Part shown: one piece after another, positions 6,399-14,482 of the stretch
How the letters are laid out: each line of letters begins with the position of its first letter
Numbering within the stretch: position 1 is the stretch's first letter
DNA from: DASYUM01 sp036001225
GTDB lineage: Bacteria; Methylomirabilota; Methylomirabilia; Rokubacteriales; DASRDR01
Direction: 5' to 3'
DNA length: 17,499 nucleotides
NCBI GenBank assembly: GCA_036001225.1
Contig: DASYUM010000184.1
Coordinates: 1-17,499, forward strand
Notes under the pieces: model-generated
What the model saw: the letters and a program-made list of their open reading frames with translations, nothing else
The model's database searches: none
Told to the model about the DNA's origin: nothing
Position numbers and translations under genes: made by a program

Positions 6399-6655
6399 TC
6401 GGAGGGGTGTCGGAACACCCCTCCGAGGCCTCCCCAGGAGAAGAATGCGCGCCACCGGACGTCGCGGGGCTGGGGCCCCGCCGTCCGCGGCGCGCGACCC
6501 CAAAGATCGCGCCACCGGACGTCGCGGGGCTGGGGCCCCGCCGTCCGCGGCGCGCGAACCCAATATCGCGCGGGCAAAGCCCGCGCTCGGAGCGGAACAC
6601 CTGGTGGTCGGCGGTAGTGCCGACGCGCTGCGCCCGATCTCTCCGACACGCTCCT
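6399..6655 (+). repeat. 257-bp structured intergenic repeat, copy 1
   Basis: Fills the space between the lipoprotein and DedA genes and matches 14483-14739 in inverted orientation over its whole length. Order on the plus strand: a 12-bp perfect stem TCGGAGGGGTGT with a CGGA loop (6399-6426); two tandem 60-bp units (50 bp identical, 6448-6497 and 6508-6557), each with a hairpin arm pair GGACG/CGTCC and CGGGGC/GCCCCG; a stem GCGCGGGC-AAA-GCCCGCGC (6568-6586); GTCGGC/GCCGAC near 6607-6624; and the end GCTCCT (6650-6655). No transposase is present. Short frames in it, such as the GTG at 6407, lack a proper ribosome binding site. Its right end overlaps the stop codon of the lipoprotein gene. Confidence 0.85.
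6448..6557 (+). repeat. 60-bp tandem repeat inside repeat copy 1
   Basis: Two units with an exact 60-base period: 50 identical bases at 6448-6497 and 6508-6557, separated by 10 diverged bases. Each unit can fold as GGACG-tcg-CGGGGC-tggg-GCCCCG-c-CGTCC (first unit 6457-6486). The same two-unit layout exists in copy 2, so the duplication predates the spread of the element. Confidence 0.9.
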
Positions 6656-7334
6656 AGGCAGTGGGGCGAGGGGGCGCCGCGGCGGCCCGCTCGACCGCCA
6701 GCGGAAGCGTGAGCACGCGGGGCGCGTCGCCCAGCCGATGGTGGAACTCGAAGGTGAGCCGGCGCGCGTCCGGCCGCAGGCGCGGAAAGTACACGAACCC
6801 CTGGGCCCGGGCGCCGGCGGCCAGGGAGCCGACCGGAAGCGCCTGGGTGAGGACGTCGTCGTAGCGAGGCGGCGGCCAGTAGTACGGAGAGAAGGGCGGC
6901 CCCCACCACCAGGGATCCCAGTAGTACGGACCGCGGTGCCGGTGCAGAGCCGAGGTCGCGCCGGCGACGACGATCTCGTCGGCCGGCGCCGCGACGGCGG
7001 CCGCCCGGAGGATCCGCGTGACTTCGGCCGGCGGCAGCGCGGTGTACTGGAAGCGCGCCTCGTCGAAGAGGCGGAGGTCGCCATACTCGTAGCGGAGCGG
7101 GAGCGAGCTGCCGTTGACGACCAGGAGGTGGAACGGCGTCACGTAGTCGGCCAGGTACGAGGGGCTGCCGCGCCAGACCGATGGCCGGACGACCACCTCC
7201 ACGCCGTCTCCGGCCAGCGTGGCACTCCGCTGGCCCGGGTCCAGGACGACGCCGGCGCCGGGGACCGGCACCACTCGGGTCGTGCTGCACCCGGCGACCA
7301 GCAGGAGCGCGAGCATCCCGATCAGCCGGCGCAC
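6654..7334 (-). CDS. Predicted lipoprotein of unknown function
   Basis: 226 residues. The N-terminus VRRLIGMLALLLVAGCSTT is a lipoprotein signal peptide: basic start, hydrophobic core, and lipobox LVAGC with the lipidated Cys at about residue 17. The mature protein looks beta-rich, with VVVRPSVWRGSPSYLADYVTP and a late FVYFPRLRPDARRLTFEFHH. In between lies a striking Tyr/Trp/Pro cluster (GPYYWDPWWWGPP, then SPYYWPPPRYDD). I do not recognise the family. GTG at 7334 begins 2 bases after the alaS stop and is preceded by GAGGG at good spacing, so it should be translated from the alaS transcript. Its stop codon overlaps the edge of repeat copy 1. Confidence 0.8.
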   Translation of the reverse strand: MRRLIGMLALLLVAGCSTTRVVPVPGAGVVLDPGQRSATLAGDGVEVVVRPSVWRGSPSYLADYVTPFHLLVVNGSSLPLRYEYGDLRLFDEARFQYTALPPAEVTRILRAAAVAAPADEIVVAGATSALHRHRGPYYWDPWWWGPPFSPYYWPPPRYDDVLTQALPVGSLAAGARAQGFVYFPRLRPDARRLTFEFHHRLGDAPRVLTLPLAVERAAAAPPRPTA

Positions 7335-7336
7335 GT

Positions 7337-10027
7337 CTATCCCTCGCCGCCGCCGGCGACCCAGTCGTAGACGGACGCCAATGCCGCGTCGAGCGCGGCC
7401 GGGTTCTTCCCCCCGGCCTGGGCGAGGTCCGGGCGCCCGCCGCCCCCGCCGTCCACCGCCTTGGCCACCCGCTGGACCAGCTTGCCGGCATGGAAGCGCT
7501 TGGTGAGGTCCTTCGTCACCGCGCTCACCAGGCTCACCTTGCCATCGGTCACGCTGCCGAGGCAGACCACGCCGGAGACGAGGCGCTCCCGCACCGAATC
7601 GGCCACCGCCCGCAGCCCCTCGGCGTCGAGTCCGTCCAGGCGGGCGGCGACCACCGCGACGTCGCCGACCTGGCGGGCGCCCGCGACCAGCTCGGTCGCC
7701 CGCTGCTTGGCCTGCCGCGTGCCGAGCTCGGCGAGCTGCTTCTCCAGCGCGCGCTGCTCGTCGAGGAGCTTGCCCAGGCGGCGCGGCACCTCGAGGGGCG
7801 CGCTCTTCAAGAGGTCGGCCGCCTCCCGGAGCGCGGCCTCGGCCTGGCCGACGTGGTGGAGGGCGACCTGACCCGTCACCGCTTCGACCCGGCGGACGCC
7901 GGCCGCGATCGCCGACTCGCCCGTGAGCTTGAAGAGGCCGATCTGCCCGGTCGCATCCAGGTGCGTCCCGCCGCAGAGCTCGGTCGAGAAGTCGCCGATC
8001 TTGACCACGCGCACCCGCTGCCCGTACTTCTCGCCGAAGAGCGCCAGCGCCCCCATCCGAAGCGCCTCGTCGAGCTCGGTCCAGAACGGGTCCACCGCCA
8101 GGTTGTCGCGCACCTTCTCGTTGATCAGCTCCTCGATCCGCTCGAGGTCGCGGTCCTTCACCGACTGCGGATGCGTGAAGTCGAAGCGCAGCCGGTCGGG
8201 GGCCACCAGCGAGCCGGCCTGGCTCACGTGGCTGCCGAGGACGCGGCGGAGCGCGGCGTGGAGGAGGTGCGTCCCCGTGTGATGGAGCCGCAGGCCCTGG
8301 CGGCGCGGCGACTCGACGGCGACCGCGACGTCCTCTCCCTCGCGGAAGCCGCCCTGAGCGACCCGGACCCGGTGGACGATGAGACCGGGGCCCCGCAAGT
8401 AGGTGTCGAGGATCGCTCCCTGCCCCTGGCGGCCGGTGAGCTGGCCGGTGTCCCCGATCTGGCCGCCGGACTCGGCGTAGCACGGCGTCCGGTCGAGGAT
8501 GACTTCGACCTCGTCGCCAGCCACCGCCTCCCGTCGCCGGCGCCCGTCGCGGACGATGGCGAGGATGCGGGCCGGCGCGGCCAGGGCCTCGTAGCCGAGG
8601 AACTCGACCCGGGGCAGCTCGCCAGCGAGGGCTTGGTAGACCTTCTGGCCTTCCTCGTCGGGGGCGCCACCGAACGTCGCGCCCGCTCGCGCCCGCCCCT
8701 GCTGGGCCTTCATCTCGGCTTCATAGGCCGCGTTCGTCTCGTCCGTGACTTGCCAGCCCCGCTCTTTGAAAATCTCCTCCGCGAGATCTCGCGGGAAGCC
8801 GTACGTGTCGTACAACTTGAACAGGAAATTCCCGCTCAGCACCGGCGGGCTCTGAACGGTCGAAGCGGATCGCCGCTGCACCTGGTCGTACTCGGCGATC
8901 AATTCCAGCCCCCGGTCCAGCGTCTCGGTGAAGCGCTCCTCCTCGAGGCGGACGATCTCGGCGACCCGCGACCGCTCGGCGACCAGCTCGGGATAGACGC
9001 CACCCATCAGGTCGGTCACGGTCCCCGTCACCTGCCACAGGAACGGCTCCATGAGGCCGAGCAGCCGGCCGTGACGCATCGCCCGCCGCATGATCCGGCG
9101 CAGGACGTAGCCCCGCCACTCGTTGGACGGCAGCACGTGGTCGGAGATCAGGAAGGCCGCCGCCCGCGCGTGATCGGCGATCACCCGCATCGAGACGTCG
9201 TCGGCCTCGCGGGCGCCGTAGGGCTTCTCGGCCAGGCGCTCGACGTGGGCGATGAGCGGCCGGATGAGGTCGGTCAGGAAGTTCGACTCCACGCCCTGCA
9301 GCACGGCCGCGACCCGTTCCAGCCCCATGCCGGTGTCGATGGAGGGCTTGGGGAGCGGGACGAGCCGCCCCTGGGCGTTCCGGTCGAACTGCATGAAGAC
9401 CAGATTCCAGATCTCCAGCCAGCGATCGCACTCGCAGGCGGGCCCGAGGCAGGCCCGGCCGGCCGCGACCTCGGCGCAGGGGAGGTGGTCGCCCTGGTGG
9501 TAGTGGACCTCCGAGCAGGGGCCGCACGGTCCGTGATCGCCCATGGCCCAGAAGTTGTCCTTCTCGCCCAGGCGGAGGATCTTCGCGGGCGGGAGCCCGG
9601 CCACCCGCTGCCAGAGCCCGAAGGCCTCGTCGTCGTCGGCGTAGACCGTCGCCCACAGCCGCGCGGCGGGCAACCCCACGTCCTTGGTGAGGAACTCCCA
9701 GGCGTAGGCGATCGCCTCCGCCTTGAAGTAGTCGCCGAAGGAGAAGTTGCCGAGCATCTCGAAGAACGTGTGATGGCGAGCGGTCCGGCCGACGTTCTCG
9801 AGGTCGTTGTGCTTCCCGCCGGCCCGGACGCACTTCTGGCAGGAGGTGGCGCGCAGGTAGGGCCGCTGCTCCTCGCCGAGGAAGACCGCCTTGAACTGGA
9901 CCATGCCGGCGTTGGTGAAGAGGAGCGTCGGGTCCTGGGCGGGCACCAGCGGGGACGAGGGGACGACGGTGTGCCCGTTCCGCTCGAAGTACCGGAGAAA
10001 CCGCTCCCGCAGGGCGTGACCGGTCAT
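7337..10027 (-). CDS. alaS: Alanyl-tRNA synthetase
   Basis: 896 residues, full family length. Attaches alanine to tRNA-Ala in the cytoplasm and clears mischarged Ser or Gly. Class II catalytic motifs: FTNAGMVQFK (38-47), TSCQKCVRAGGKHNDLENVG (61-80), HTFFEMLGNFSFGDYFK (86-102) and motif 3 GMGLERVA (233-240). A Cys-rich insert PCAEV...CLGPACECDRWLEIWN at 183-208 is common in bacterial relatives. The editing domain has the zinc motif HTGTH near residue 584 and CGGTH near 684. The C-terminal DHHA1-like domain ends with GGGGGRPDLAQAGG. The ATG at 10027 gives the usual MTGHALRERFLRYFE start. A possible TATCAT at plus 10037-10042 would make a very short or absent leader, but no good -35 is seen. 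Confidence 0.97.
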   Translation of the reverse strand: MTGHALRERFLRYFERNGHTVVPSSPLVPAQDPTLLFTNAGMVQFKAVFLGEEQRPYLRATSCQKCVRAGGKHNDLENVGRTARHHTFFEMLGNFSFGDYFKAEAIAYAWEFLTKDVGLPAARLWATVYADDDEAFGLWQRVAGLPPAKILRLGEKDNFWAMGDHGPCGPCSEVHYHQGDHLPCAEVAAGRACLGPACECDRWLEIWNLVFMQFDRNAQGRLVPLPKPSIDTGMGLERVAAVLQGVESNFLTDLIRPLIAHVERLAEKPYGAREADDVSMRVIADHARAAAFLISDHVLPSNEWRGYVLRRIMRRAMRHGRLLGLMEPFLWQVTGTVTDLMGGVYPELVAERSRVAEIVRLEEERFTETLDRGLELIAEYDQVQRRSASTVQSPPVLSGNFLFKLYDTYGFPRDLAEEIFKERGWQVTDETNAAYEAEMKAQQGRARAGATFGGAPDEEGQKVYQALAGELPRVEFLGYEALAAPARILAIVRDGRRRREAVAGDEVEVILDRTPCYAESGGQIGDTGQLTGRQGQGAILDTYLRGPGLIVHRVRVAQGGFREGEDVAVAVESPRRQGLRLHHTGTHLLHAALRRVLGSHVSQAGSLVAPDRLRFDFTHPQSVKDRDLERIEELINEKVRDNLAVDPFWTELDEALRMGALALFGEKYGQRVRVVKIGDFSTELCGGTHLDATGQIGLFKLTGESAIAAGVRRVEAVTGQVALHHVGQAEAALREAADLLKSAPLEVPRRLGKLLDEQRALEKQLAELGTRQAKQRATELVAGARQVGDVAVVAARLDGLDAEGLRAVADSVRERLVSGVVCLGSVTDGKVSLVSAVTKDLTKRFHAGKLVQRVAKAVDGGGGGRPDLAQAGGKNPAALDAALASVYDWVAGGGEG

Positions 10028-10079
10028 GGGGTTTTCATGATACCAGAGATCGCCGGCGGCGGCCGGGCCCCTCGATTCG

Positions 10080-10109
10080 TTGACATCGCGTGGGGCGTTT
10101 GCCTATAGT
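10080..10109 (+). promoter_or_regulatory. Sigma70-like promoter for the predicted beta-barrel gene
   Basis: A consensus -35 TTGACA (10080-10085) and a -10 TATAGT (10104-10109) are separated by 18 bases. Transcription would start near 10116, leaving a leader of about 55 bases. This is the strongest consensus promoter in the window. It sits in the 144-base divergent spacer shared with alaS. Confidence 0.75.
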
Positions 10110-10171
10110 CCGGGCGACTGCGCGGGTCGACGTCACGGCGAGCCGTTCACGCCTCATCGCGGAGGTGACAC

Positions 10172-10972
10172 GTGGGCAAGGCAATCGCGATCGTGCTGTT
10201 GCTGGGGTGGAGCCTCGTCGTCGCCGTGCCGGGGGTCTGGGCCCAGGCCGCCACCGGACGGCTCGCGATGACCACCGAAGAGCCTTACGTCGGCGGCCGC
10301 GGCCTCATCACCGACACGCTGACGACCGGCATGTTCATCAATCCCACCTCGGGCATCCTGAACAACCTGCAGTTCACCCTCCAGTACTGCGCGCTGATCT
10401 TCCACAACCCCGGGCCCGGCAAGGAGACCATCGTCGGCCACGGGGCCATCGCCGGCTTCGGACTCCTCGACTGGGTCGAGATCGGCGCCGCCGGGCTCCT
10501 CGTCGATACGCCGGGTCCGGATGACAACCCCAAGGTCGGCGGCCCCACCGTGAAGGTGCGCCTCCTCAAGGACCGGGGCGGCCTGCCCGAGATCGGCGTC
10601 GGCGGCGTGTTCCTCTTCGGGGACAAGGCGATCGAGCAGAACACGGTCTACGTGGCCCTCTCCAAGGGGCTCCGGCTCAGCGACGGGCCGTTCTTCCGGA
10701 GCGTCCGGGGACACATCGGCTTCCGTCAGACCTGGGTCGAGGTCGGCGAGGACGGGTCCTTTGGCTACGTCGGCGGCGAAGTCGAGGTCTTCCGGCACAC
10801 GTTCGTGGTGGCGGAGGTCTCCAACAAGAGCGGGGGCGCGGACAAGATCCCGTGGGCGGCCGGCCTCCAGGTCCGCCACCCGGACGGCTTCGGCTTCACC
10901 CTGGCCGCCGTCCAGACGGGCGGCCTGGCGAACCTGGCGGTCTACGTAGGGGTCGGCATCAACTTCCAGTAG
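10172..10972 (+). CDS. Predicted secreted outer-membrane beta-barrel protein
   Basis: 266 residues, starting at GTG 10172 with an ideal GGAGGTGA 5 bases upstream. The N-terminus MGKAIAIVLLLGWSLVVAVPG-VWA is a signal peptide, with likely cleavage after VWA (about residue 24). The rest is an alternation of short beta strands and Gly-rich turns (GHGAIAGFGLLDWVEIG, PEIGVGGVFLFGD, GYVGGEVEVFRHTFVVAEV), ending in LAVYVGVGINFQ with an aromatic residue next to the end, as in outer-membrane barrels. It loosely resembles YjbH-like barrel proteins, but I cannot assign a family. It has its own strong promoter. Its 3' end overlaps the opposing cyclase gene by 14 bases. A small GGCGGG-GCG-CCCGCC stem at 10984-10998 lies just past the stop but has no U-run. 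Confidence 0.75.
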   Translation: MGKAIAIVLLLGWSLVVAVPGVWAQAATGRLAMTTEEPYVGGRGLITDTLTTGMFINPTSGILNNLQFTLQYCALIFHNPGPGKETIVGHGAIAGFGLLDWVEIGAAGLLVDTPGPDDNPKVGGPTVKVRLLKDRGGLPEIGVGGVFLFGDKAIEQNTVYVALSKGLRLSDGPFFRSVRGHIGFRQTWVEVGEDGSFGYVGGEVEVFRHTFVVAEVSNKSGGADKIPWAAGLQVRHPDGFGFTLAAVQTGGLANLAVYVGVGINFQ

Positions 10973-13900
10973 GCGGAGCCGCCGGCGGGGCGCCCGCCAG
11001 CTCCCGCAGGAGCCGCTCGACCCGCCGGACGTCGCGGTCCGCGCGCATCGCGACGAAGCGCGCCAGCGCGGCCTCGAGGTCGGCGCAGGCCCGGTCCGGC
11101 TGGCCGAGCTGCCAGAGCGCCTCGGCGCGGTACAGCAGAGTTCGCGCCGCTTCCTGGGCCCGCGTCAGCCGCTCGAAGGCCTCGAGCGCCCGGTCGAGCA
11201 GCGGCAGTGCCTCGGCCGGCGTCCCCCGGGCAAGGCCGACGCGCCCGAGCCCGCGCCAGGCCCCGGCCAGGGCCAGCGGGTGCCGCGCCTCGTCGTATTC
11301 GTCGCGCACCCGCTCGAAGAGCGCGGTCGCCGCCGCCGTCTCCCCGCAGGCGAGGCGGGTCTCGCCGAGCACGACCAGGATCAGGCCCCGCAGCAGCGCA
11401 TTGCCGGAGTCGCCGAGCGTCTCCAGCGCCGCCTCGGCCGAGGCCACGGCGCCGGCGCCGTCGTCCTCCTCCATGGCGAGGATAGCCAGGTTCGCCTGGG
11501 CGAGCGCCGCGCCGTGGACGTTGCCGATCTGGCGGAAGCGGGCGACCGACTGGCCGTGGTGCTCGCGGGCCAGGGCGAGGTCTCCCTGGCTCATGGCGAG
11601 GTTGCCGAGGTTGTTGTGGGCGCCGGCGATCCCCTCGGTGTCGCCCGTCCGCTCCCAGATCTGCAGGGCCCGCTCGAAGTGTCGGCGAGCGCCCGTATAG
11701 TCGCCGAGATCGCGGGCGGCGGTGCCGAGGTTGTTGGCGGCGCGGGCGCGGTGCGAGAGGCTGCCGATCTCCTCGGCCGCCTCGTAGGCCCGGCCGTAGA
11801 GCGTCGCGGCATCGGCGAAGCGGCCCTCGGTGTGGGCGATCCTCCCCTCCAGCATGTCGGCCCGCACGGCGGCGAGGCGATCCTCGGACGGCGCGGCCGC
11901 CCGGCCCTCGGCCACACGGGCCAGGGCCTCCCCCGTCCGGTTGGCCCGGTGGTAGAGCTCGGCCAGGTCGAGCAGCGACCGCGCGCGAACCGCGCGCCGC
12001 TCGATGGCCCCATCCGCCTCCGCCGCCGCGGCCAGCAAGAGCTCCTCCGCCTCCTGGGTCCGTCCGGTGTGGGCGCAGGCGCGGGCCAGCAGGCGATCGG
12101 CCTCCGCGCGGTCCGCCGGACCGGTGGCGCCGGCCCGCATGCGCCGGGCGTGCTCCTCGGCCCGGCCATAGGCGCCGACCCGGAGGTGGACGCGGCCGGC
12201 GCCGCGGTGGACGAGGGCGGCGACGCGCTGCTCGGCGTCGCCCGCGGGACCCACGCGCTCCAGGGCGTCGAGCGCCCGCTGATAGCGGCGGATCGCCTCG
12301 TCGTTGACGAACAGCTCGGCCGCCCGGTTGCCGGCGCGCAGGTTCGCCTCGGCGGCCGGCCCCCAGCGTTCGGCCCGCTCGTAGTGATGGGCGAGGGGCT
12401 CCGGGGCCACCCCTTCCGGCCCCCCGGCCGCCGCGCACAGGGCATCGGCCGTCTCGCCGTGGAGCGCCCGGCGCTCGCGGAGGAGCACGGTCTCGTAGCA
12501 GGCCTCCTGCATGAGCGGCTGGCGGAACGCCCACCGCGTGCCGCCGAGCGGCGCCAGCAGGCCGTGCCGCTCGAGCTCCGGCAGCAGCGCGGCGGCCGGA
12601 GGACCGCCGCGATTCGGCGCCCGCCGCATCAGCTCGGCCACGCCGAGGTCGAACTCGACACCCTGCACGGCGCACTGCCGGAGGAGCTCGCCCTCGGCCT
12701 TCCCGAGCCGATCGAGCCGGGTGACCATGGCCGCGCGGATCGAGGCCGGCAGGCTGACCGACGTGGGCTCGGCGCCGCGCCCCCAGCACCAGGTGCCGTC
12801 CGGCCGCGGGGTCAAGACCGCCTGGTCCACCAGGGCCCGGACCATCTCTTCGATGAAGAGCGGCACGCCCGCCGCCCGCTCCAGGATGTCGCGCCGGAGC
12901 CCGGCTGGCAGCTCGACGCCCCGCACGAGGCGATCGAGGAGCTCACCGGCCGCCACCTCGGGCAGCCGCCCGGGCCGGAGCACGGCCCCGCCGGACCGCG
13001 CGCCGGGCCGATCCTCGCGCGAGGTCGCCACGATCGGCAACGGCAAGCCGTCGGGGGCGGCCCGCATCGCGTCGAGCAGCGCGGCCGACGCCTCGTCGGT
13101 CAGCTCGTAGGAATCGAGGAAGAGCGTCAGATCCGGCAGGTGAGCGCCCAGCCGGCCGAGGAGCGTCGCCACTCCGTGCTCGATGGTCCGCCGGAGGGTC
13201 TGGGGATCCGGATCGGGGGCCGGGACCGATAGTCGACTGGGCGCCGCCAGGTGCCAGAGCGCGTCCACGAACGGCTCGAGATCGGCCCCCAGCGGCGCCA
13301 GGCCGGCAGCGAAGGCGTCCCGCGAGGCCGGGGCGACCGCCTCGCCCGTCAAGAGCCGCAGCACGGCCAGGACCAGCCGGCGGGCCAGACCGAACGGGCG
13401 CCGCCGCACCTCGGGCGTCGCCACGACCGGCAGCAGCCGGGCGCCGCCGACCCGGTAGGCCCCCTCCTCGACGAGCCGGGTCTTGCCGATCCCCATCTCG
13501 CCGCGGATCTCGACCCAGCGCTCGCCGCCGCGCCGCGCCGTGTCCCAGTGACGCACCAGCGTGGCGAGCTCCGCGTCCCGGCCGACTAGTTCGACCGAGA
13601 GACCGTCCCGGCCGCGGGGGTCCACGTCCGCGATCTCGCCGACCAGGTCGTAGGCCTGGACCGGCTGCTCCTTGCCCTTGACGGTCAGCACGCGGGAGGG
13701 GCCGAACTCGAAGCGGCCCCGGGCCCGGCGGGCGACCTCGGCCGAGACCAGGATGCCGCCGGGCGGAGCATTGGACTCCAGGCGGGACGCGAGGTTCACC
13801 GTGTCGCCCATGACCGAGTAGTCCATGCGGACGTCGGAGCCCACACCGCCGGCCAGCACCAGGCCGCAGTGGATCCCGATCCGCATCCGGATCGGCACGC

Positions 13901-14333
13901 CGGTCCGCCCCTCGCACCGCTCGGCGAACCCCGACAGGAACCCCTGCATCGCCAGCGCCGCCCGGCAGGCGCGAGCCGGGTCGTCCTCGTGGGCCACCGG
14001 CGCCCCGAAGAGCGCCATCACGGCGTCCCCGATGTACTTGTCGATGTAGCCCTCCTCGTCCCGGATCGCCTCGCCGAGCCCGGCGAAGCACTCGTTCATC
14101 AGCGCGTGGACGTCTTCAGGATCGAAGCGCTCGCTCAGCTTGGTGAAGCCGCTCACGTCGGCGAAGAGGACCGCGACCTCGCGCCGCTCGCCGCCGGGGC
14201 TCACCGGCGGGCGGGGCTCGGCGGCGGCGGCGACCTCGGCCGCCGGCGCCGGGGCGGCGTCGAGCTTCTGCCCGCAGTTGCCGCAGAACTTGAAGCCGGC
14301 GGGGATCTCGGCGGCACAGTTCGGACAGGTCAC
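10959..14333 (-). CDS. Zinc ribbon - adenylate cyclase - STAND/AAA ATPase - TPR signalling protein
   Basis: 1124 residues from GTG 14333, where the zinc ribbon begins at once (CPNC at 3-6, CGNC at 17-20). The class III cyclase domain spans about 50-230. FADVSGF carries metal ligand Asp59 and GDAVMALFG carries Asp103. Lys99 in DKYIGD and Asp177 in VMGDTVNLASRLE give the adenine-specifying pair, and Asn180 and Arg184 the transition-state pair, so it should be active on ATP. The ATPase domain has Walker A GEMGIGKT (278-285) and a Walker B-like TLFLDSYEL (403-411). The C-terminal half (about 640-1110) is alpha-helical TPR-type repeats rich in Ala and Leu. Such proteins probably make cAMP in response to partner binding. 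No ribosome binding site is clear, and the start could differ slightly. Confidence 0.92.
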   Translation of the reverse strand: MTCPNCAAEIPAGFKFCGNCGQKLDAAPAPAAEVAAAAEPRPPVSPGGERREVAVLFADVSGFTKLSERFDPEDVHALMNECFAGLGEAIRDEEGYIDKYIGDAVMALFGAPVAHEDDPARACRAALAMQGFLSGFAERCEGRTGVPIRMRIGIHCGLVLAGGVGSDVRMDYSVMGDTVNLASRLESNAPPGGILVSAEVARRARGRFEFGPSRVLTVKGKEQPVQAYDLVGEIADVDPRGRDGLSVELVGRDAELATLVRHWDTARRGGERWVEIRGEMGIGKTRLVEEGAYRVGGARLLPVVATPEVRRRPFGLARRLVLAVLRLLTGEAVAPASRDAFAAGLAPLGADLEPFVDALWHLAAPSRLSVPAPDPDPQTLRRTIEHGVATLLGRLGAHLPDLTLFLDSYELTDEASAALLDAMRAAPDGLPLPIVATSREDRPGARSGGAVLRPGRLPEVAAGELLDRLVRGVELPAGLRRDILERAAGVPLFIEEMVRALVDQAVLTPRPDGTWCWGRGAEPTSVSLPASIRAAMVTRLDRLGKAEGELLRQCAVQGVEFDLGVAELMRRAPNRGGPPAAALLPELERHGLLAPLGGTRWAFRQPLMQEACYETVLLRERRALHGETADALCAAAGGPEGVAPEPLAHHYERAERWGPAAEANLRAGNRAAELFVNDEAIRRYQRALDALERVGPAGDAEQRVAALVHRGAGRVHLRVGAYGRAEEHARRMRAGATGPADRAEADRLLARACAHTGRTQEAEELLLAAAAEADGAIERRAVRARSLLDLAELYHRANRTGEALARVAEGRAAAPSEDRLAAVRADMLEGRIAHTEGRFADAATLYGRAYEAAEEIGSLSHRARAANNLGTAARDLGDYTGARRHFERALQIWERTGDTEGIAGAHNNLGNLAMSQGDLALAREHHGQSVARFRQIGNVHGAALAQANLAILAMEEDDGAGAVASAEAALETLGDSGNALLRGLILVVLGETRLACGETAAATALFERVRDEYDEARHPLALAGAWRGLGRVGLARGTPAEALPLLDRALEAFERLTRAQEAARTLLYRAEALWQLGQPDRACADLEAALARFVAMRADRDVRRVERLLRELAGAPPAAPPTGS

Positions 14334-14482
14334 GGGGGATATGCTACCGCGCCACCGGCCAGGGACGGAAACCGGCCGGGAGGCCCCGAAACGCCCGTCC
14401 AGAGGGGGGAACACCCCCAGCCGCGGCGGGAGGAGCCTGCCGGAAGCTTGGGAGGGGGCCGTCGAGGCCCCGCCCAAGCCAC
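14334..14482. other. Non-coding spacer upstream of the cyclase gene, with hairpins
   Basis: No gene is seen. It contains GGGGG-AACA-CCCCC (14405-14418) and a longer imperfect hairpin at 14447-14478, with outer arms CTTGGG/CCCAAG and inner arms GGGGCC/GGCCCC around GTCGA. The motif AGGAGCCTG occurs at 14431-14439 and again at 14483-14491 at the end of repeat copy 2, so this spacer may include a fragment of another or an extended repeat. No convincing promoter for the cyclase is visible. Confidence 0.5.

Noticed and set aside
6399..6426. Terminal 12-bp stem of the repeat as a rho-independent terminator
   Set aside because: The stem is strong, but no U-run follows on either strand, and its direction relative to the flanking genes differs between the two copies.
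6448..6557. Tandem 60-bp repeats as a CRISPR array
   Set aside because: Only two units, with a spacing of 10 bases, imperfect hairpins within the units, and no cas genes nearby.
6399..6563. DedA gene starting inside the repeat (TTG at 6563)
   Set aside because: That would add about 55 residues encoded only by tandem repeat DNA, with no similarity to DedA N-termini.
7181..10108. A 975-codon open frame on the plus strand across alaS and the lipoprotein gene
   Set aside because: It is antisense to clear alaS motifs, rich in Arg, Gly, Pro and Leu without any domain pattern, and is explained by the scarcity of stop codons opposite GC-rich coding sequence.
11280..13232. Long open frame antisense to the cyclase gene
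   Set aside because: No recognisable domain, low-complexity composition, and complete overlap with the strongly supported cyclase-ATPase-TPR frame.
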